Source of the DNA: Coprinellus micaceus
Lineage: Eukaryota > Basidiomycota > Agaricomycetes > Agaricales > Psathyrellaceae
DNA length: 64,000 nt
Direction of reading: 5' to 3'
Assembly (NCBI GenBank): GCA_951394405.1
Contig: OX596336.1
Span: forward strand, 3,658,001 to 3,722,000
Shown: piece by piece, positions 9,249 through 21,173 of the stretch
How the letters are laid out: every line of letters starts with the position of its first letter
How positions within the stretch are numbered: position 1 is the stretch's first letter
Notes under the pieces: model-generated
Seen by the model: the letters and a program-made list of their open reading frames with translations, nothing else
Database searches by the model: none
Told to the model about the DNA's origin: nothing
Position numbers and translations under genes: made by a program

Positions 9249-11652
9249 TTACAAGTCAGTATACTGTATGGTGATAACCGGCGAAGAGCCACTCTCGTTA
9301 ACCTTGCGAGAGAATAGACCATTGAAGAGAAGTCGGTTCTCATACATTACAGGAGCGTAGAATGCCCCCGGCGGAGAATCGCAAAGCATTTCCGCACTAA
9401 TTGTATTCGCGAGATTCTTGTAGGTCATCTTTTGGAGGGCTCCTAGGCGGTCGGTTCGACGTAACACTTCTAATAGTGCGTTGGTGAATTGACCCCCCGC
9501 CCCGGATCCAACAAGGAGTATGTGGGAGGAACGCCCAAGTTGATTGTCTACAGGACTCAGATTTTAGTGGTATGACTGGATTCAATGATCGGGATACACA
9601 CCTCTGAAAACTGTATTAGTGCCATTGTCAGGGGACCGCGGAGGGGGAATGTCTGGCCGATGTTCTGAGGGGTTGTGCTCCTTCACCAACCAGGAGTTGG
9701 ACTCCGGGCTCAATCCGATTTCGCTAGCACCAGAAGATCCGGAGTCCAGTATGAATGTCTGGCATTGGACACCGATTAAGACAGATTAAGACCACCGGAA
9801 CCAAGAGCCAAAAATAACTCACAATATTGTCCGTCTTCTTCGCAGCGATATTCCCAAGAAGCTTGCTGATATCGTCGTAGCTAAGTCGGCATCGCTTCAA
9901 TTGATCCAAATCCAGTTCATCACCCCGCGGGCTTTCCAACCAAGGTATAACGTGCCCACTATAGGTGCGTGTATTCGCCCCAAAGCTGTCATAGCCAACT
10001 TTGTCGATACTACCAGACGGCATCGAGAAGTAGATCACAATAGGCACGCCACCAGCGACAGATTCTCGCTCGGCCAGCGCCTTGAGTTCTTCAACTATCC
10101 TTGCCCTTGTGGCCTCCGAATTCGTCAGCCTGGTAATCTGGGTTCGGGGGACAAGCAGCGTGTCTTGCAGGTATGCCGCGACCTTTTCCACGTTGTCTGC
10201 AGCCTGCGTACGATCCACGGCCCCCGTGAAATAGGAGTGGTCCGTTGAGGCAGCGTCTGGGTGATCATTGCCGGCCATGCCGGCGCCGACGACGAGGGCG
10301 TGCATGTCGTTGGCCGTGAAAGAGTCAAGCATCCAGCCTACCCCAAACGAAGCCCGCTTTTCAAGAGGATTGGCCTTTCCCTCCACAGAACGACTACCCT
10401 CCCCCAAGGCGATCTGAGGTCGGTCGTCGAAGGAATTCTGCTGCTCGCTCACGACTTTCGTATTCGCGGGGATAGGTGGGGAGACCTTCTCCAGGACAAT
10501 GGGGGATGGCGGGCCGTCCCACGACGGGTTAGAGGCCCAGATGACCATCCGCAAGATGGCTAGGGATGCTTCGCATATGAGCCAGACCAGTGGCCCCCTC
10601 GCGTTTCCCCTAGGACTCGCTTGTACGACACTAAAGCATCCAACGTACCCAACCACAGAGAGTCCGAGACCGAATATCAATGACGCCTGCGCTGTCCACA
10701 GTAGGAGACTCAGGCTGGAGATATGAAGTAGTGGGAGGAACCTTCGGGGTGGCCGACTGTCAACGCCAAATAGCCCATCGGCTGCGCCGTGAGGTCGCCC
10801 GTTCTCTGGGTCGCCTGGGGTGTTGACACTGTTGTCCTGCTTAACGACACGGAACGAAAATCTCGTGATTCCGCTTAGGTCCCGAAGAATGACCCTGCGA
10901 TCCTCGGGCTCGATCAGGTGGTAGCCTGCGTGTTGCAGGGTATTCTTGGAGCGTTCGTTGGGATCCCAAAACGCTGGAATGGATTTCCCCAGACCTTTCA
11001 AATAGCTGTCCGTGGCAGTGTAGCGGATTCGGCAGCAGATTTCTTCAAGAATGCGTACCTGAAAGATGAATTGTATGGATAGGGCGACCAGGTCGCAGCC
11101 GATGATTCTGACAACTGGGTACATCCAGGTGGTTCGGAAGGGGTCGTTGGGGAGGAATCGCACGATCAGATAGATATAGGGTAGGAGGCCGAGGCTACTG
11201 AGAATGATGGTCGTTCCGACCAACCGCAGGTTCCACAGCTGGAGATCTTTCGAAAGAAGGTTGACCTCGATGGATAGTATCCGAATGTTGGATAAGTGAC
11301 GGTCAATCCTATCTTCAGCGATGTAGAGGCGGCGATTGTCAGAGGCGACGGGGGTGAGCAGCTCGCCCACTTCTGAGGGGGTAAATCCAGCATTGCGAAG
11401 GAAAGTGGGTCCAGAAAAAAAGCGATTGTCTATGCTGCCCAACAGTACAATCAACCCTGCCTTGACGATCCCAAGGCTCCCAAAGATCGACATAGGGGTG
11501 GCCGCAGTGTACAACAGGCCTTTCTGCAACGTTGAGGTGACGAGGCGCTCGCATTGCTCCGTCCCAAGAAGGGGGAGTAAGGCTGATACATCTTGGATGC
11601 CACCTGTGGCGACGCCCACGACACCAGGCCGTTGACTATCGTCTGAGCTCAT
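9249..11652 (-). CDS. Membrane caspase-like protein 1, predicted catalytically dead, about 761 aa
   Basis: Exons 9823-11652, 9602-9758 and 9249-9547, joined with 64- and 54-nt introns, keep one frame. The N-terminal half has hydrophobic segments at GLLYTAATPMSIFGSLGIVK, LVGTTIILSSLGLLPYIYLI, a third near LVALSIQFIFQV and two more around VGYVGCFSVVQ and GPLVWLICEA. It keeps the family motif WDPNERSKN. The caspase-like part starts near FGVGWMLDSFTANDMHALVV. Where paralogues have YFAGHS this copy reads YFSMPSGS, and where they have LDSCHAG it reads LDSGSSGA, so both dyad residues (His and Cys) are gone. The linker is short and the last intron of the paralogues is absent. The C-terminus keeps RSSHILLVGSGAGGQF and NRLLFNGLF. 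An upstream exon ending near 11710 could add residues (the 57-nt gap is in frame), so the start is uncertain. Confidence 0.75.
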
Positions 11653-11829
11653 CTGAAAAGGTGGGTCACTAACGAAGCTTTTGATCGATGCAAACTGCGA
11701 TTTACTTACCTCGGTGTATATCTGGAAATGCGGTACAGTCACTCGGCGATGTGTGGATGGGTGGATCGGGACCAGTATGGGGTGCCGTTCACACCTTCTT
11801 GGTATTTTATACCATACTGTCTGCACCAA

Positions 11830-12188
11830 GCGGTTGGGGATTTAATACTGCTAGATATAGAGCAGGGCCGTATTCACGGATTGTCGAAATGAGACCATAA
11901 TGGGCTTGCTTGCGGTTCCAGCTACCCGGGGTCGAGCTGAAGCGCTAGCACCCGAAGAGCATCGTATTAAACCGTTTCAACTCTGTACATGCAATGGACT
12001 CGACGGGGAGGTAGAGGCGCTGGCAGTGGTGTGGCAGGTCCCTTGGAGAAAGGCCAAGATGGGTGTTCAACGGAAAGGGGAGTGTGATGAAATCCGGTTT
12101 CGCTCTCCGATTCTGAATTAATGAGTGGTGGCTCTTCGCCTCCAACCATCATCTCATAAGCGCCCAACGTCACACTCCCTCCAGCAAT
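11830..12188. other. Divergent intergenic region
   Basis: Lies between the minus-strand caspase-like gene and the plus-strand RPR2 gene and should hold both promoters. No gene seen. Confidence 0.5.
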
Positions 12189-12998
12189 ATGGCCAAAAAA
12201 AGCAAGGAAGGCCCGATTCCAGCGATAAACAGCGTCCAGAACCGCGACATCATCCAAAGGTTGAATTACATGTACCAAGCTGGGACCTTCCTCCAAGCCC
12301 TGCACACCCAGAACGCCACTGCATTGTATTCATCTCTCGAAGGAACCACGAAAGAACCGGTATCTTCAAAAAAGAGGAAGGGCGGGAAGAAAACGAAGAC
12401 GAGACGCGTGGATGGTCTGAAGACAATGGGTGATTTGGGTCGGTCATACGTACGTTCGATGAGAGTCGTTGGACAGCGGACTACGGTCAAGATGTGCGTT
12501 ATTTTCGAGTGATTTCATGCGAACTGAACCCTGAAGAAGGCACACAAACTCCAGGGATCCTTCAATAAAACGGACGATCTGCAAAGGGTGCGATGTCGCG
12601 TTAGTGCCAGGTGTTACTGTCTCGACACGCGTTGAAAGTGTGTCTGCCCTTCGTGACGCTCGGTTCTGACTGACGATCGCGGTTTAGAGCTATCCTCTCA
12701 TGATCATGTCGTGGTATACGCGTGCCTGAACTGCAACACGAAGCGACGGATACCAGCACCACCGGTCGCGTCCCCAAGTTCCCTTCCTCCGCCGGCCCCC
12801 CTTGCACCCGATATCCCGCTCATAGCGGACATTGCAAGTGCAGCCATCGAGGCCACACCAGGACCTGCACCGCGAAGACAGCTTACACGAAAGAAAAAAG
12901 CGCCCTACCCTCGTCGACCCCTCCTTGCTGCTCGAAAAGACGCTGGACATGCCATATTCAGAGGTCCGGAAAAACTAATCGAGGAAGATGGCCTATAA
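12189..12998 (+). CDS. RPR2: RNase P/MRP subunit Rpr2 (Rpp21/Snm1 family), about 232 aa
   Basis: Protein subunit of nuclear ribonuclease P, which removes 5' leaders from pre-tRNAs. Exons 12189-12493, 12555-12637 and 12688-12998 join in frame. The N-terminus MAKKSKEGPIPAINSVQNRD and the helical QRLNYMYQAG segment are typical. LGRSYVRSMRVVGQRTTVKM leads into the zinc ribbon, whose four cysteines are in CKGC (exon 2) and CLNC (exon 3). The C-terminus is a Pro/Ala-rich and basic extension. The fit to the family is good. Only the exact splice at 12637/12688 is hand-made, chosen because it alone keeps the second CxxC in frame. Confidence 0.85.
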
Positions 12999-13039
12999 GC
13001 ACGCCCCCTTTCTATCGACGACGAACACAACGCGTCTAC

Positions 13040-14825
13040 TCAACCGGCACCTCCCATCTCGTTCATAGCCTGCTGCACCTGAAGCTTCTCCATAACGGCT
13101 CTATGCAGACTCGACTTTAAATTCCGGGGCTTCTGAGCCGGTTTTGCATTGGACAAACTAGGGCTCCCTGGAGCACTCTCGGACAGTTCGCTTGCGAACG
13201 ACACCGACTTTGACAAAGAGGAGGGAGTGTCCTCGGCCTTGGGTGTGGGGGTGGAAGCATAATCATTCGTGGAGCGCAGGCTGACCGGGACGATGATGGG
13301 CGTCGAGCGGGGTGGTGGAGGCCACTGTATCGAGATGTTAGACACACTAGGAGGAGGAGGGGTAGAATACGGACGCCTCGGTTCGGCTGGTTAAAGTGCA
13401 GTGCTGCCCATGGCGGATACTCTTTCTCCAATTTGATGATATGGTCCTCCAACATCTTGAGGCGGGAAATAAGCGTTCTCGGTGGGGAGGGAACATATCG
13501 AACGGCGAAGTGCGCCTCAACGTTCTGCAGGCGCTCGTCTAGGGCAGGGTAGCGTTCCGCCGTCACGCGTTCTTCGTCTTCCACAGACATTTCAGGTTGT
13601 TTAGGGCCAGACGCCTTCATCGTCCGTGCAAGGGGCCCTTCGTTGTTCCTTGCAACGTCATATTTCATCTGTTCGTCGCGGTTAATCGGTTTGGCGTCTG
13701 TCCTCGCGCAAGAGCCCAGCAGGGTGGGATCAATGGTCGTAGGAGGTGTCCCATCGCTGGGAGTGGGGGTGGTCCCATCGCTTGTGGAGAGGGTTGAATT
13801 TGAGAGCTCCTGGATTCGCCGTCGGCGCTCAGACATAGAGTACAGGAATTCTGAGCGGTTCGAAGCGTTGACCCTCGCGCGGTTCTGGGCGAGGAGTTGG
13901 GAGATGGATTTGTTAATCTGGAAGTGAGGGATTTGAACCTGAAAGAGGTAGCAGATGTCGCTCGGAACTCACTGACGTAGGTGTACGGGGTAGTTCTCCC
14001 TGGGCGAGTTTTGCGTATGCGAGTTTTCGCTCTTCGAGAGGAATCTTTGGCTCCTCATCGACAGCCATGCTGCCCTCTTTCTCGGGGTCGGGTCTTGGGT
14101 ACTCGGCCACGCCCTGATGAGGTATCTCAGCACCCTTCCTAATCCAAGCCAGAGGCATGAGTACGCACCGACAAGCGCTTGACAAGGTTTTGCAGAGCCT
14201 TCGGTACCCTCTCCTCTTCCCAATCCGCCGACAACACAAGCATGTCGCGGTCAAACCCCTTCAGCGTCTCATACAGACCAGCTTCTTCCATAAAGTCTTT
14301 TATAGCTCCATCCCAATGCCGGTACGATTTCAATGTCGGTGCAGGCTCAGGTTCTGGCACGGGGGAAGGGCTTCGTTTCTTCCTTTTAGCTGGGATCCTC
14401 ACTTCACTATCTTCTTGCTTGGGAATCGCAGCGGTAGTGGAAATGTATTGCGGTTGGCGGTATGCTTGAGACTGTGCGGCTTGGGCATAGTAAGCCTGGT
14501 AGTTGAGATGTGGGTTGTAATGTGCGGGGGTAGTCGACCCGGCGCCATAGGACGTCGTCGCTGCCGTGTTGTACCCAGCCCAGTTCATCGCAGGCCAAGC
14601 GCCATAGTTATATGCCACCCCAGGCTGTGCTGTAGCTGGGGCCGCGGCCGTTGGGTTTGTGACTCCATTCGCCCACTGATTGCTGTTCAGGGTTGTCGGC
14701 GCATAGGCCCCTTGTTGCACTTGACTTGGAGCTACTGTCGCGGAGTAAGGGTTGTATGACGGAGTAGAGGTCGGCTCAGAGGCTTTGCTGGACTCCGCAG
14801 CAGCCGGAGGGGGTCCGTTCGTCAT
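13040..14825 (-). CDS. MBIP-like coiled-coil protein, about 541 aa
   Basis: Four exons, 14169-14825, 13973-14113, 13375-13917 and 13040-13324, join in frame across introns of 55, 55 and 50 nt. The N-terminal 150 residues are Ala/Tyr/Pro/Gln-rich and disordered, followed by a basic stretch (AKRKKRSPSP) and an ordered block with YRHWDGAIKDFMEEAGLYET. The most telling region is RLQNVEAHFAVRYVP followed by LISRLKMLEDHIIKLEKEYP and PPWAALHFNQP, which resembles the coiled coil of MAP3K12-binding inhibitory protein 1 (MBIP), an ATAC acetyltransferase-complex subunit in animals. The function in fungi is inference. The C-terminus is Ser/Pro-rich. The start ATG at 14825 overlaps the stop of an upstream open stretch as ATGA, so more 5' exons are possible. 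Confidence 0.65.
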
Positions 14826-15232
14826 GGAAAGTTGGGCGTGGTGGGTGTGGAGACGAAAGAGATCGAGTCGACGTTGCCATCAACAGCGACCGCAAAATCC
14901 GCCGGCGACTCAGAATTTACCGAAGGCGTGTCAGCAGGTTTATGAGATGGGCGCCTAACAGGCTTGAGCCCCTGAATCACCCTCGAAATTTGCGTAGCCT
15001 CTTCACTGCCTCTACGAGACGGCAAGCAGACAAGGTGATAAGCGTATAATTGAGAAATGTCCTATAAGGAGTCCGTAATGCACGTGAAGGGAAAAGGTTC
15101 AAGTATGTCCATGCATGAAATGTCGTCAATCATCATCCACCAGCAGAAACCTCCCATCCTAATCTAAGAAGAAGGGTGTACGTCAAAATCAACACGATGT
15201 CCGAACAACGTCTCAGGAGCTATAGCTCAGAA
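14826..15232. other. Intergenic or 5' leader
   Basis: Holds an open minus-strand stretch (about 15025-14822, with RVIQGLKPVRRPSHKPAD) without an ATG, perhaps a 5' exon or leader of the MBIP-like gene. The remainder shows nothing. Confidence 0.4.
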
Positions 15233-16573
15233 TCACAGGAAAGCCGCCAGAACGCCAGCAAGAGCGAACGTGGCCACAGCAAGGCCAGCACCAGGGGAAG
15301 TCACAAAGGCACCGTTTCCAGCACCACCAGCAGATCCGCCCTCGGTAGAAGAGGAAGAGCCGGATGGGCGAGTTGCGAGCTGCTGGAAGGCAGCGAAGTT
15401 GTTGGGGCCGGACTCGATTGCGTTGATAGAGAAGACCATGCCAGACTGGCAGTGGTTAACCTGGCCACAGTAGCCCCAGATGGGTGCAGTCTGAAAGGAG
15501 TGATTAGAAAGAGAGGATATTAGCAAGGAAGAGGCGTACGTCGTTAATCCTGATGGTGAACTTGGGGAAGTCGGTGGCGTCAGCAGCGACGGGTTGGCTG
15601 CATCGCGAAAACAACCTGTCAGCGATCGAACGCCCAGCGCACGAGTGAGAACTCACAATCCAGACTTGATCCCATTTGCAAGAGGAGAGCAAGGGTTCGA
15701 GAAGCTCGACTGGGTTACGGTATGGTTCTTGGGGCGGAACTCAAACACAACGGTGTCCCCAATCGCAGCAGTGATGTTCGCGGGGGAGTACTCGAGCTTC
15801 CCATCAGCACCGACGGTAATCTTGTGCTCCTGAGGGGCAACAGCGGGCGTAGGCTCCGGAGTTCCATCATAGCTGGTATAGGTGGTCGTATAGCTCGATC
15901 CTCCCCAAACCACGGTCGCAGTAGCCTCGGTCCAATGGGGCGCAGGCGGGGTGGTATAGGAGTCGGTCGCAGCAGCTCCCGGCTGGGCAGTGGTCGAGGT
16001 GGCGACGGCGGCGGTACCGTTACGCGCGATAGCCAGGGCTTTGAAGGCCTCGAAGGAGTGGGGGTCCGCGACGTCGGCGGGGGGGTTGATGGCAAAGACC
16101 ATGCCAGAGCCACAGTGGTTGACTTGACCACAGTAGAACCAGAGAGGCGCGCCATAGTTGTCGGGGACGGTGAACTCCTGGACGGGGAGCGGGTCGGTTC
16201 CAGCTGCAACGGGAATGCTGTGATCACATCAAGTTCAGTTGGGCGCGACATGGCGGTGTGACGAGGGAGGTCGCTCACAATCCAGTGCGGAAGCCTCCTT
16301 CGGGGAGAGGAACGCAGGGTGGGTCGAACGCGGACTGTGTCACAGTGTGATTCTTGGGGTTACTACGAAGGGGGGAGATTGAGAATTGGATTTTTTGAAT
16401 ATGAGAAGAGCGTATACGAACAACGTGAACCGAACAATATCGCCAGCTGCAGCATGGACGAATGGAGGTTCGTACGCCAGCTGCCCGTTGGCGCCGACAT
16501 TGACCTCCAGAATCGCGGCAAGGGTGGTGGGGAGAATCGCGGCAAGCGACAGCGCGAGAGTTGAAGACAACAT
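15233..16573 (-). CDS. Secreted two-domain cupredoxin, probably GPI-anchored, about 370 aa
   Basis: Five exons, 16422-16573, 16279-16362, 15657-16217, 15540-15597 and 15233-15490, keep one frame. A signal peptide (MLSSTLALSLAAILPTTLA) precedes two plastocyanin-like domains. Each has the same metal-site pattern: a His in PKNHTVTQ and then Cys, His and Met in YCGQVNHC followed by GM. A Thr/Ala/Pro-rich linker separates them. The end is Ser/Gly-rich followed by a hydrophobic tail (LAVATFALAGVLAAFL), as in GPI-anchored wall proteins. It probably binds copper outside the cell. A role in copper handling, wall chemistry or redox is inference. The first intron has a GTTCGT donor, chosen to restore FTFNPKNHT. 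Confidence 0.85.
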
Positions 16574-17543
16574 CGTTCTTGACGCAATCTATTCGTTCAA
16601 GTCGTAAGGAGTAAGAAGAATGAGATCGTGAAGATCGTCGAGGGAAGAGAGAGAAAGGGAGGGAGGGATGGGAGATGTATTGCTGGGACGCTCTTTTTCG
16701 CATTATATAGACTCGGAGCATACCATAGCAGATATGTCAGGGCCGACACCAAAGGCGACCCTGCAACCCGTACCACAATGATGGGCGTCTAGGGCTCACA
16801 GCTTCCAATACAATTGCTGACACGAGGTTAGTGTGTTGTCATTGGCCGCCCCGCTTTCCTTCCCGTACACTGGATGAAACCAATTGTCAAGGCCTGACCC
16901 TGGCCGAACCGGTGTCGAGCGATGCTCAGCGCTACTCGTGTCTGATGGGCTCTGCCAACTTGCAAGTCAGCAGGGACAGAACATCCAAGCGGAGTTGGCG
17001 GTGCATACCTACCTGTGGGTGCCTGGGTCTGCGGCAATTCAGCCTCCCTGCGTATTGAATTGAATCGAGGACATCGCCTGCAGTTTCAAAGGCGCCAAGT
17101 GAAGCAATATGGGTAGCCAAGGTTGAAGGAAATAGCAGAGGGGCACACATGAGGTCGTATGCCCCTTCCAAGCCTGTCCCAGTACAAAGGTAACCAGCAC
17201 TCGTCCCTTCATTTCCGTGGGAGTCGGGATGCGCCCAGACCCTGAGTGCCCCGGACGACGACGGACTAGCAGTTTCGTAAATTGCGAATCGCAATAAACC
17301 AACCAGCGGATGGATGCAACGAGGCAAATGTGCGAGTGAGAGTGGCGCAGTGGCGCACCGGCCAACCCGCCGCCTCGACGTCGGGCGTTCCGAGCAAGCG
17401 CTCATCCCTGAGAATCGGACATCTGGGCGACACCGTTGAGCAGAAAGTGGTATGATTCAGCATATGAAAAATGAGGAGATCAAGGGGAACTCGTAACGAA
17501 ATGAACCCTCCAAGCATCGAGGGTCTCAGCGAAGGTCGACTTC
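16574..17543. other. Intergenic
   Basis: Promoter of the cupredoxin gene at the left and the 3' flank of DPL1 at the right. Minus-strand open stretches between 16930 and 17640 show no family resemblance and are taken as chance. Confidence 0.5.
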
Positions 17544-19739
17544 TCAAGCCTTGTACAGCGTATCGATGAACGAGGCAGCAAGCTCTCCGACCATCTCGGG
17601 GCCAACTGCGCTCGACTTGCCCAACCCTAGATACGAGCAAGAAAGGTTAGCGAATGGGGTGGGAATACAGTTGTTGAAAGAGAAGGACGCGTACCATACA
17701 CCGCAACCATGGAGCCAGTGCCAGACGGCGAGAGTTTTGCCTCTTGCACCGCATCTTTCAGATCCGCAATAAACGCGTCTACAACCGGAACCGTCAAGCG
17801 CTATATTGAAGCATCGTTAGCCTCTCTCAGCACGACATATGATGGAGCGAGACCCACAGTAACAGCAATATGGCACGCCGCAGGGTTCGAGATACCCGCA
17901 AGGTGCCACCCACGCTTGCTCATTGCGTCCCCGACCTCAAGCGCACTGACTTGGGGGTGCTTGGACGCGAAGGCGACTACACTAGCTGGTGGGTCGCCGA
18001 GGACATAGAGCTCGGGGATGGTGTTGGTAATGGCGTCGGCAATATGTCGGGTTGCGAGGACGATGGAGCGGCAAGACTCGAGGTAGCCCCTACATAATAA
18101 GGTTTAGATTGCTAGAACGAAGGATTGCAAAGGAATGAAAGCAGCTAGTACGTACTTGGTTCCAACGTGTTGCAGGACGGCCCAAGCACCCGCGATAAGG
18201 GCTCCAGGACGTGATCCCGACATGCTCGGGCTGGCGTAAACGCCTCCTACCCACTCAGGATAGACATAATACTGGAACCGTCGCAGTTCCGGCGTCCTGT
18301 ACATGATCACGGATGTCCCCTTTGGTGCAAATCCATACTAGTGGGCGTCGAAATTAGACCGAGGCGCACGTTCGAGGAACGATAAGCGTCCGTACCTTGT
18401 GCGTATCACAGCTGATACTGGTGACGCCCTTCACCCTGAAGTCGAAAGGCGTCAACTTGTACTTGCCGTTGGCGTTACCATTGGCAAGGCCAGCAGATTC
18501 AAGGAAAGGAACGATGAAGCTACCCAAACAGCAGTCAACGTGCAAGCCCAAGTTATACTTCAACGCGAGCTCAGAAAGGGCAGCGATATCGTCCTGCGTT
18601 CCATCGGGATAGTTGATGCACGATCCAACCAGCTACGGCGCATTCTGATCAGTAAACAGTGTGCAAAGGAGGTCGTGGGATGCTCACCAGGATGGTATTG
18701 GGATTGCTGCAGCGATCGTTAGCTCATAACTCTCCCACAGGCCGACGTACTCACATGGCGCGCTTGACGCGTTTAAGGTCGACCTTGCGGGTGTACCGGT
18801 CGACTGGGATAACGTGGACCTTTATCTTGAAGTACGCAGCGCCTTTGTCGAAGGCGGCATGCGCGGAGGCGGGGATGACGCTGGAAGCAGGTTAGTAGTG
18901 GGCATCAAGGGATAGACTCGGAACGCACATCTCGGGTTCTGTAATGCCCTTGACCTTCTTTGCCCAGTCTCGGTAGGTCTTCAGAGCCATGATGATAGAC
19001 TCTGTTCCTCCGGATGTTACAACGCCGCAGCCGGTATCGGGCCCATTATATAATTTCAGAACCATGGCCACGATCTCTGCCTCCATCTTCCTCACCGCGG
19101 GGAACACGTCGGGATGAAGGGGGTTAGACACGCAGTACCTATCGTACGCGGCGGTGATGATCTTTTGCAGGTCCTCGCCACCGTCTGAAAGGCTTGTTAG
19201 CTTCTAGCTGGAGGATGGTGGAAGAAACGCACGGTAGACGGCACCCGAGAGCTTGCCCTGGGTCCAGATACCACTCTGCCCGTTCAACTCGACATCCATC
19301 TTCTCCATCTCCGCGAGGATCCACTCCAGAGACTTGCCGTCGTCCGGGAGCGTCAAGTGGCGAGTAACGTTGGGCCCTTTAGGCACAAGCTTGTTCTCAA
19401 TGTCAAGACGTGCCTTCCCCATCTCGGTTGTGACCTTCTTTTGCATCGAGGGAAGGCGGAGGACCAGTCTGACGACAAACTGCGTGACTTGAGCTATGCA
19501 CGAGAAGGTAAAGGGAGAGAGCGCACCTGCGACACGAGAAAATAGACATCTTTGACGCTTGCGGTGATACCTCGAGCACGCAGGTGCCAATACGCTTTGC
19601 GGGCATAGATAGTCAGCACGTAGTAGAACAGGGCGGACTTGGCGATGTCCAGCCTTCCCAGAACGTGTCCGAGCAGTTCCTTCGCGTAAGTGACAGGGAT
19701 AGTCAAGACCAAGGCCTTGGAACTCAAGGTGGAGGCCAT
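17544..19739 (-). CDS. DPL1: Sphingosine-1-phosphate lyase, about 566 aa
   Basis: PLP-dependent enzyme of the endoplasmic reticulum that splits phosphorylated long-chain bases into an aldehyde and phosphoethanolamine, the exit step of sphingolipid catabolism. Ten exons join in frame: 19527-19739, 19233-19479, 18929-19184, 18755-18880, 18688-18706, 18396-18632, 18156-18337, 17858-18089, 17695-17800 and 17544-17626. One is a 19-nt micro-exon. The N-terminus has a hydrophobic anchor. Family signatures are [24 protein letters not shown] and [10 protein letters not shown], and the PLP lysine lies in [15 protein letters not shown] (Lys about 366, last codon of the exon ending at 18396). The length is normal for the family. 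Group II decarboxylases are related, but these signatures fit the lyase. Confidence 0.9.
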
Positions 19740-21046
19740 GGTGGTTGTGGGTCAAGCAGTCCCACCTAAGAATGCGGGGATATTTGGGACCACGAGTAAC
19801 AGCCAAAGCTCGTTGTCCCACTCGATTGGAATTGGCGCGCGATTTCACGTGCCCGATGGCAACGTCATCGCACTGATGGCGGAGGTAAAAGAGACGGCAA
19901 AAGGCGCTCGTTTGCCAGTCGTCCGGAACGCCCATGTCGACCCAACTCATAGGTCTCAACAATCGTCCCATTGTTAGGAATTCATGTCCAGATTCATGCC
20001 CTCGCGTTGAGATGCTTTCCTGCATCCAACGACATGGGAATCGTTCTCCTCAGGCCCCAGGGCAGCGCGACCACTGGAAGGTGAATTTTTTGGACAAGCC
20101 TCCTTAAGAAATTTCCAAGAATGTTCGCGTTTGCACGCTCGAGGCTCACCGGCACAGGAGGAGTCACCACAACCTTTCAGCCTGGGAAGGATAAGCCTGG
20201 CCAGGGAAAACCACTCCCAAACTCAATTGGCCAGACCCACAGGTACCTTTCGAAGCGGTCCCAGAGCCTGCGAATCAAACGCTAGTCATTTCTGAAGTAC
20301 GACCACATTTTGAGTTAGGTGTCCGCAAAGACCCGCTCCGAAGGACAATCGCAGCGAGCAACCACGAATGTTGTTTCTCCCCTTTGCAGGCCGAGGTGCG
20401 TGTAGCTGCGCCCAGGCCGGCTATTCGCGCGTGCAAGGCTCCTTGAGGTGACGAGCGCCCAATATTTTACGTAGAAGTATAAGGGGGATCTCATGAGGTG
20501 GTGGAAGACAAGAGGCGGACTCGCCTGACGCGGTAATTAGATGGGTGCCGCGTGACGTCATTCACGCGTCGCCTCTCCGGGCCATCGCATCCTCCCCAAA
20601 TCCTCTTCTCTCATCAATCCCGGGCCACCACGTCCTCAAGGCTCCCATTCTGAACCGCCACTCATGCACCCACCCCACCCCCTGCTGCTGCCATGTTCAA
20701 TTCCCGCACGACCGAGGGCGCTATGAAGGACGGCGACCACTTCAGATGCGAGGGCGAACCAGGTCTCGAAAGGTCAGCACCCCACGCACATATAACCCCC
20801 TTAACCTTCAAGTCGTGTTTCGAGGTGGTGGGTCCCGGCTTGTTTCCCTCTTCAGCTTGGACCAAAGGATACTTTCCTCACCGTTAGACTGTCGATTCGC
20901 GTGTCGGTGCGGGTTCTGGGCACCCGGGGCACGCAGCGACCTACTAAAGCGCACACTCCCTCTGGAACACCCGCACCAGTGCTCGCTCTCTCCCTTCCCG
21001 TTGGCCCCCTCGCCCCGACAATTGGCTCCGAAACAAGGAAGATATC
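19740..21046. other. Intergenic
   Basis: No gene recognised over 1.3 kb. The DPL1 promoter is at the left end. Open stretches at 20545-21060 have no recognisable family and overlap the tRNA, so I reject them as genes. Confidence 0.5.
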
Positions 21047-21120
21047 TGCCCCATGGCTGAGTTGGTTACAGCGTCCGACTGTTAATCGGAAGGTCGTGAG
21101 TTCGAGCCTCACTGGGGCAG
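21047..21120 (+). tRNA. tRNA-Asn (GTT)
   Basis: A full cloverleaf: acceptor TGCCCCA with TGGGGCA and discriminator G, D-arm GCTG/CAGC, anticodon stem TCCGA/TCGGA with loop CTGTTAA (anticodon GTT), variable AGGTC, and T-arm GTGAG-TTCGAGC-CTCAC. There is no intron. A MITE is inserted about 60 bp downstream. Confidence 0.93.
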
Positions 21121-21173
21121 TAAGATTTTGCCGTTACCGCACCAGAGACGGCTGTTTTTGCTCCGACGAGCGA

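Noticed and set aside
9901..10726. Plus-strand ORFs antisense to caspase-like gene 1
   Set aside because: Mirror images of a conserved coding region, with no family similarity.
9249..11652. Calling caspase-like gene 1 a pseudogene
   Set aside because: The frame is open through all exons, splice sites are good and structural motifs remain. Only the catalytic residues are replaced.
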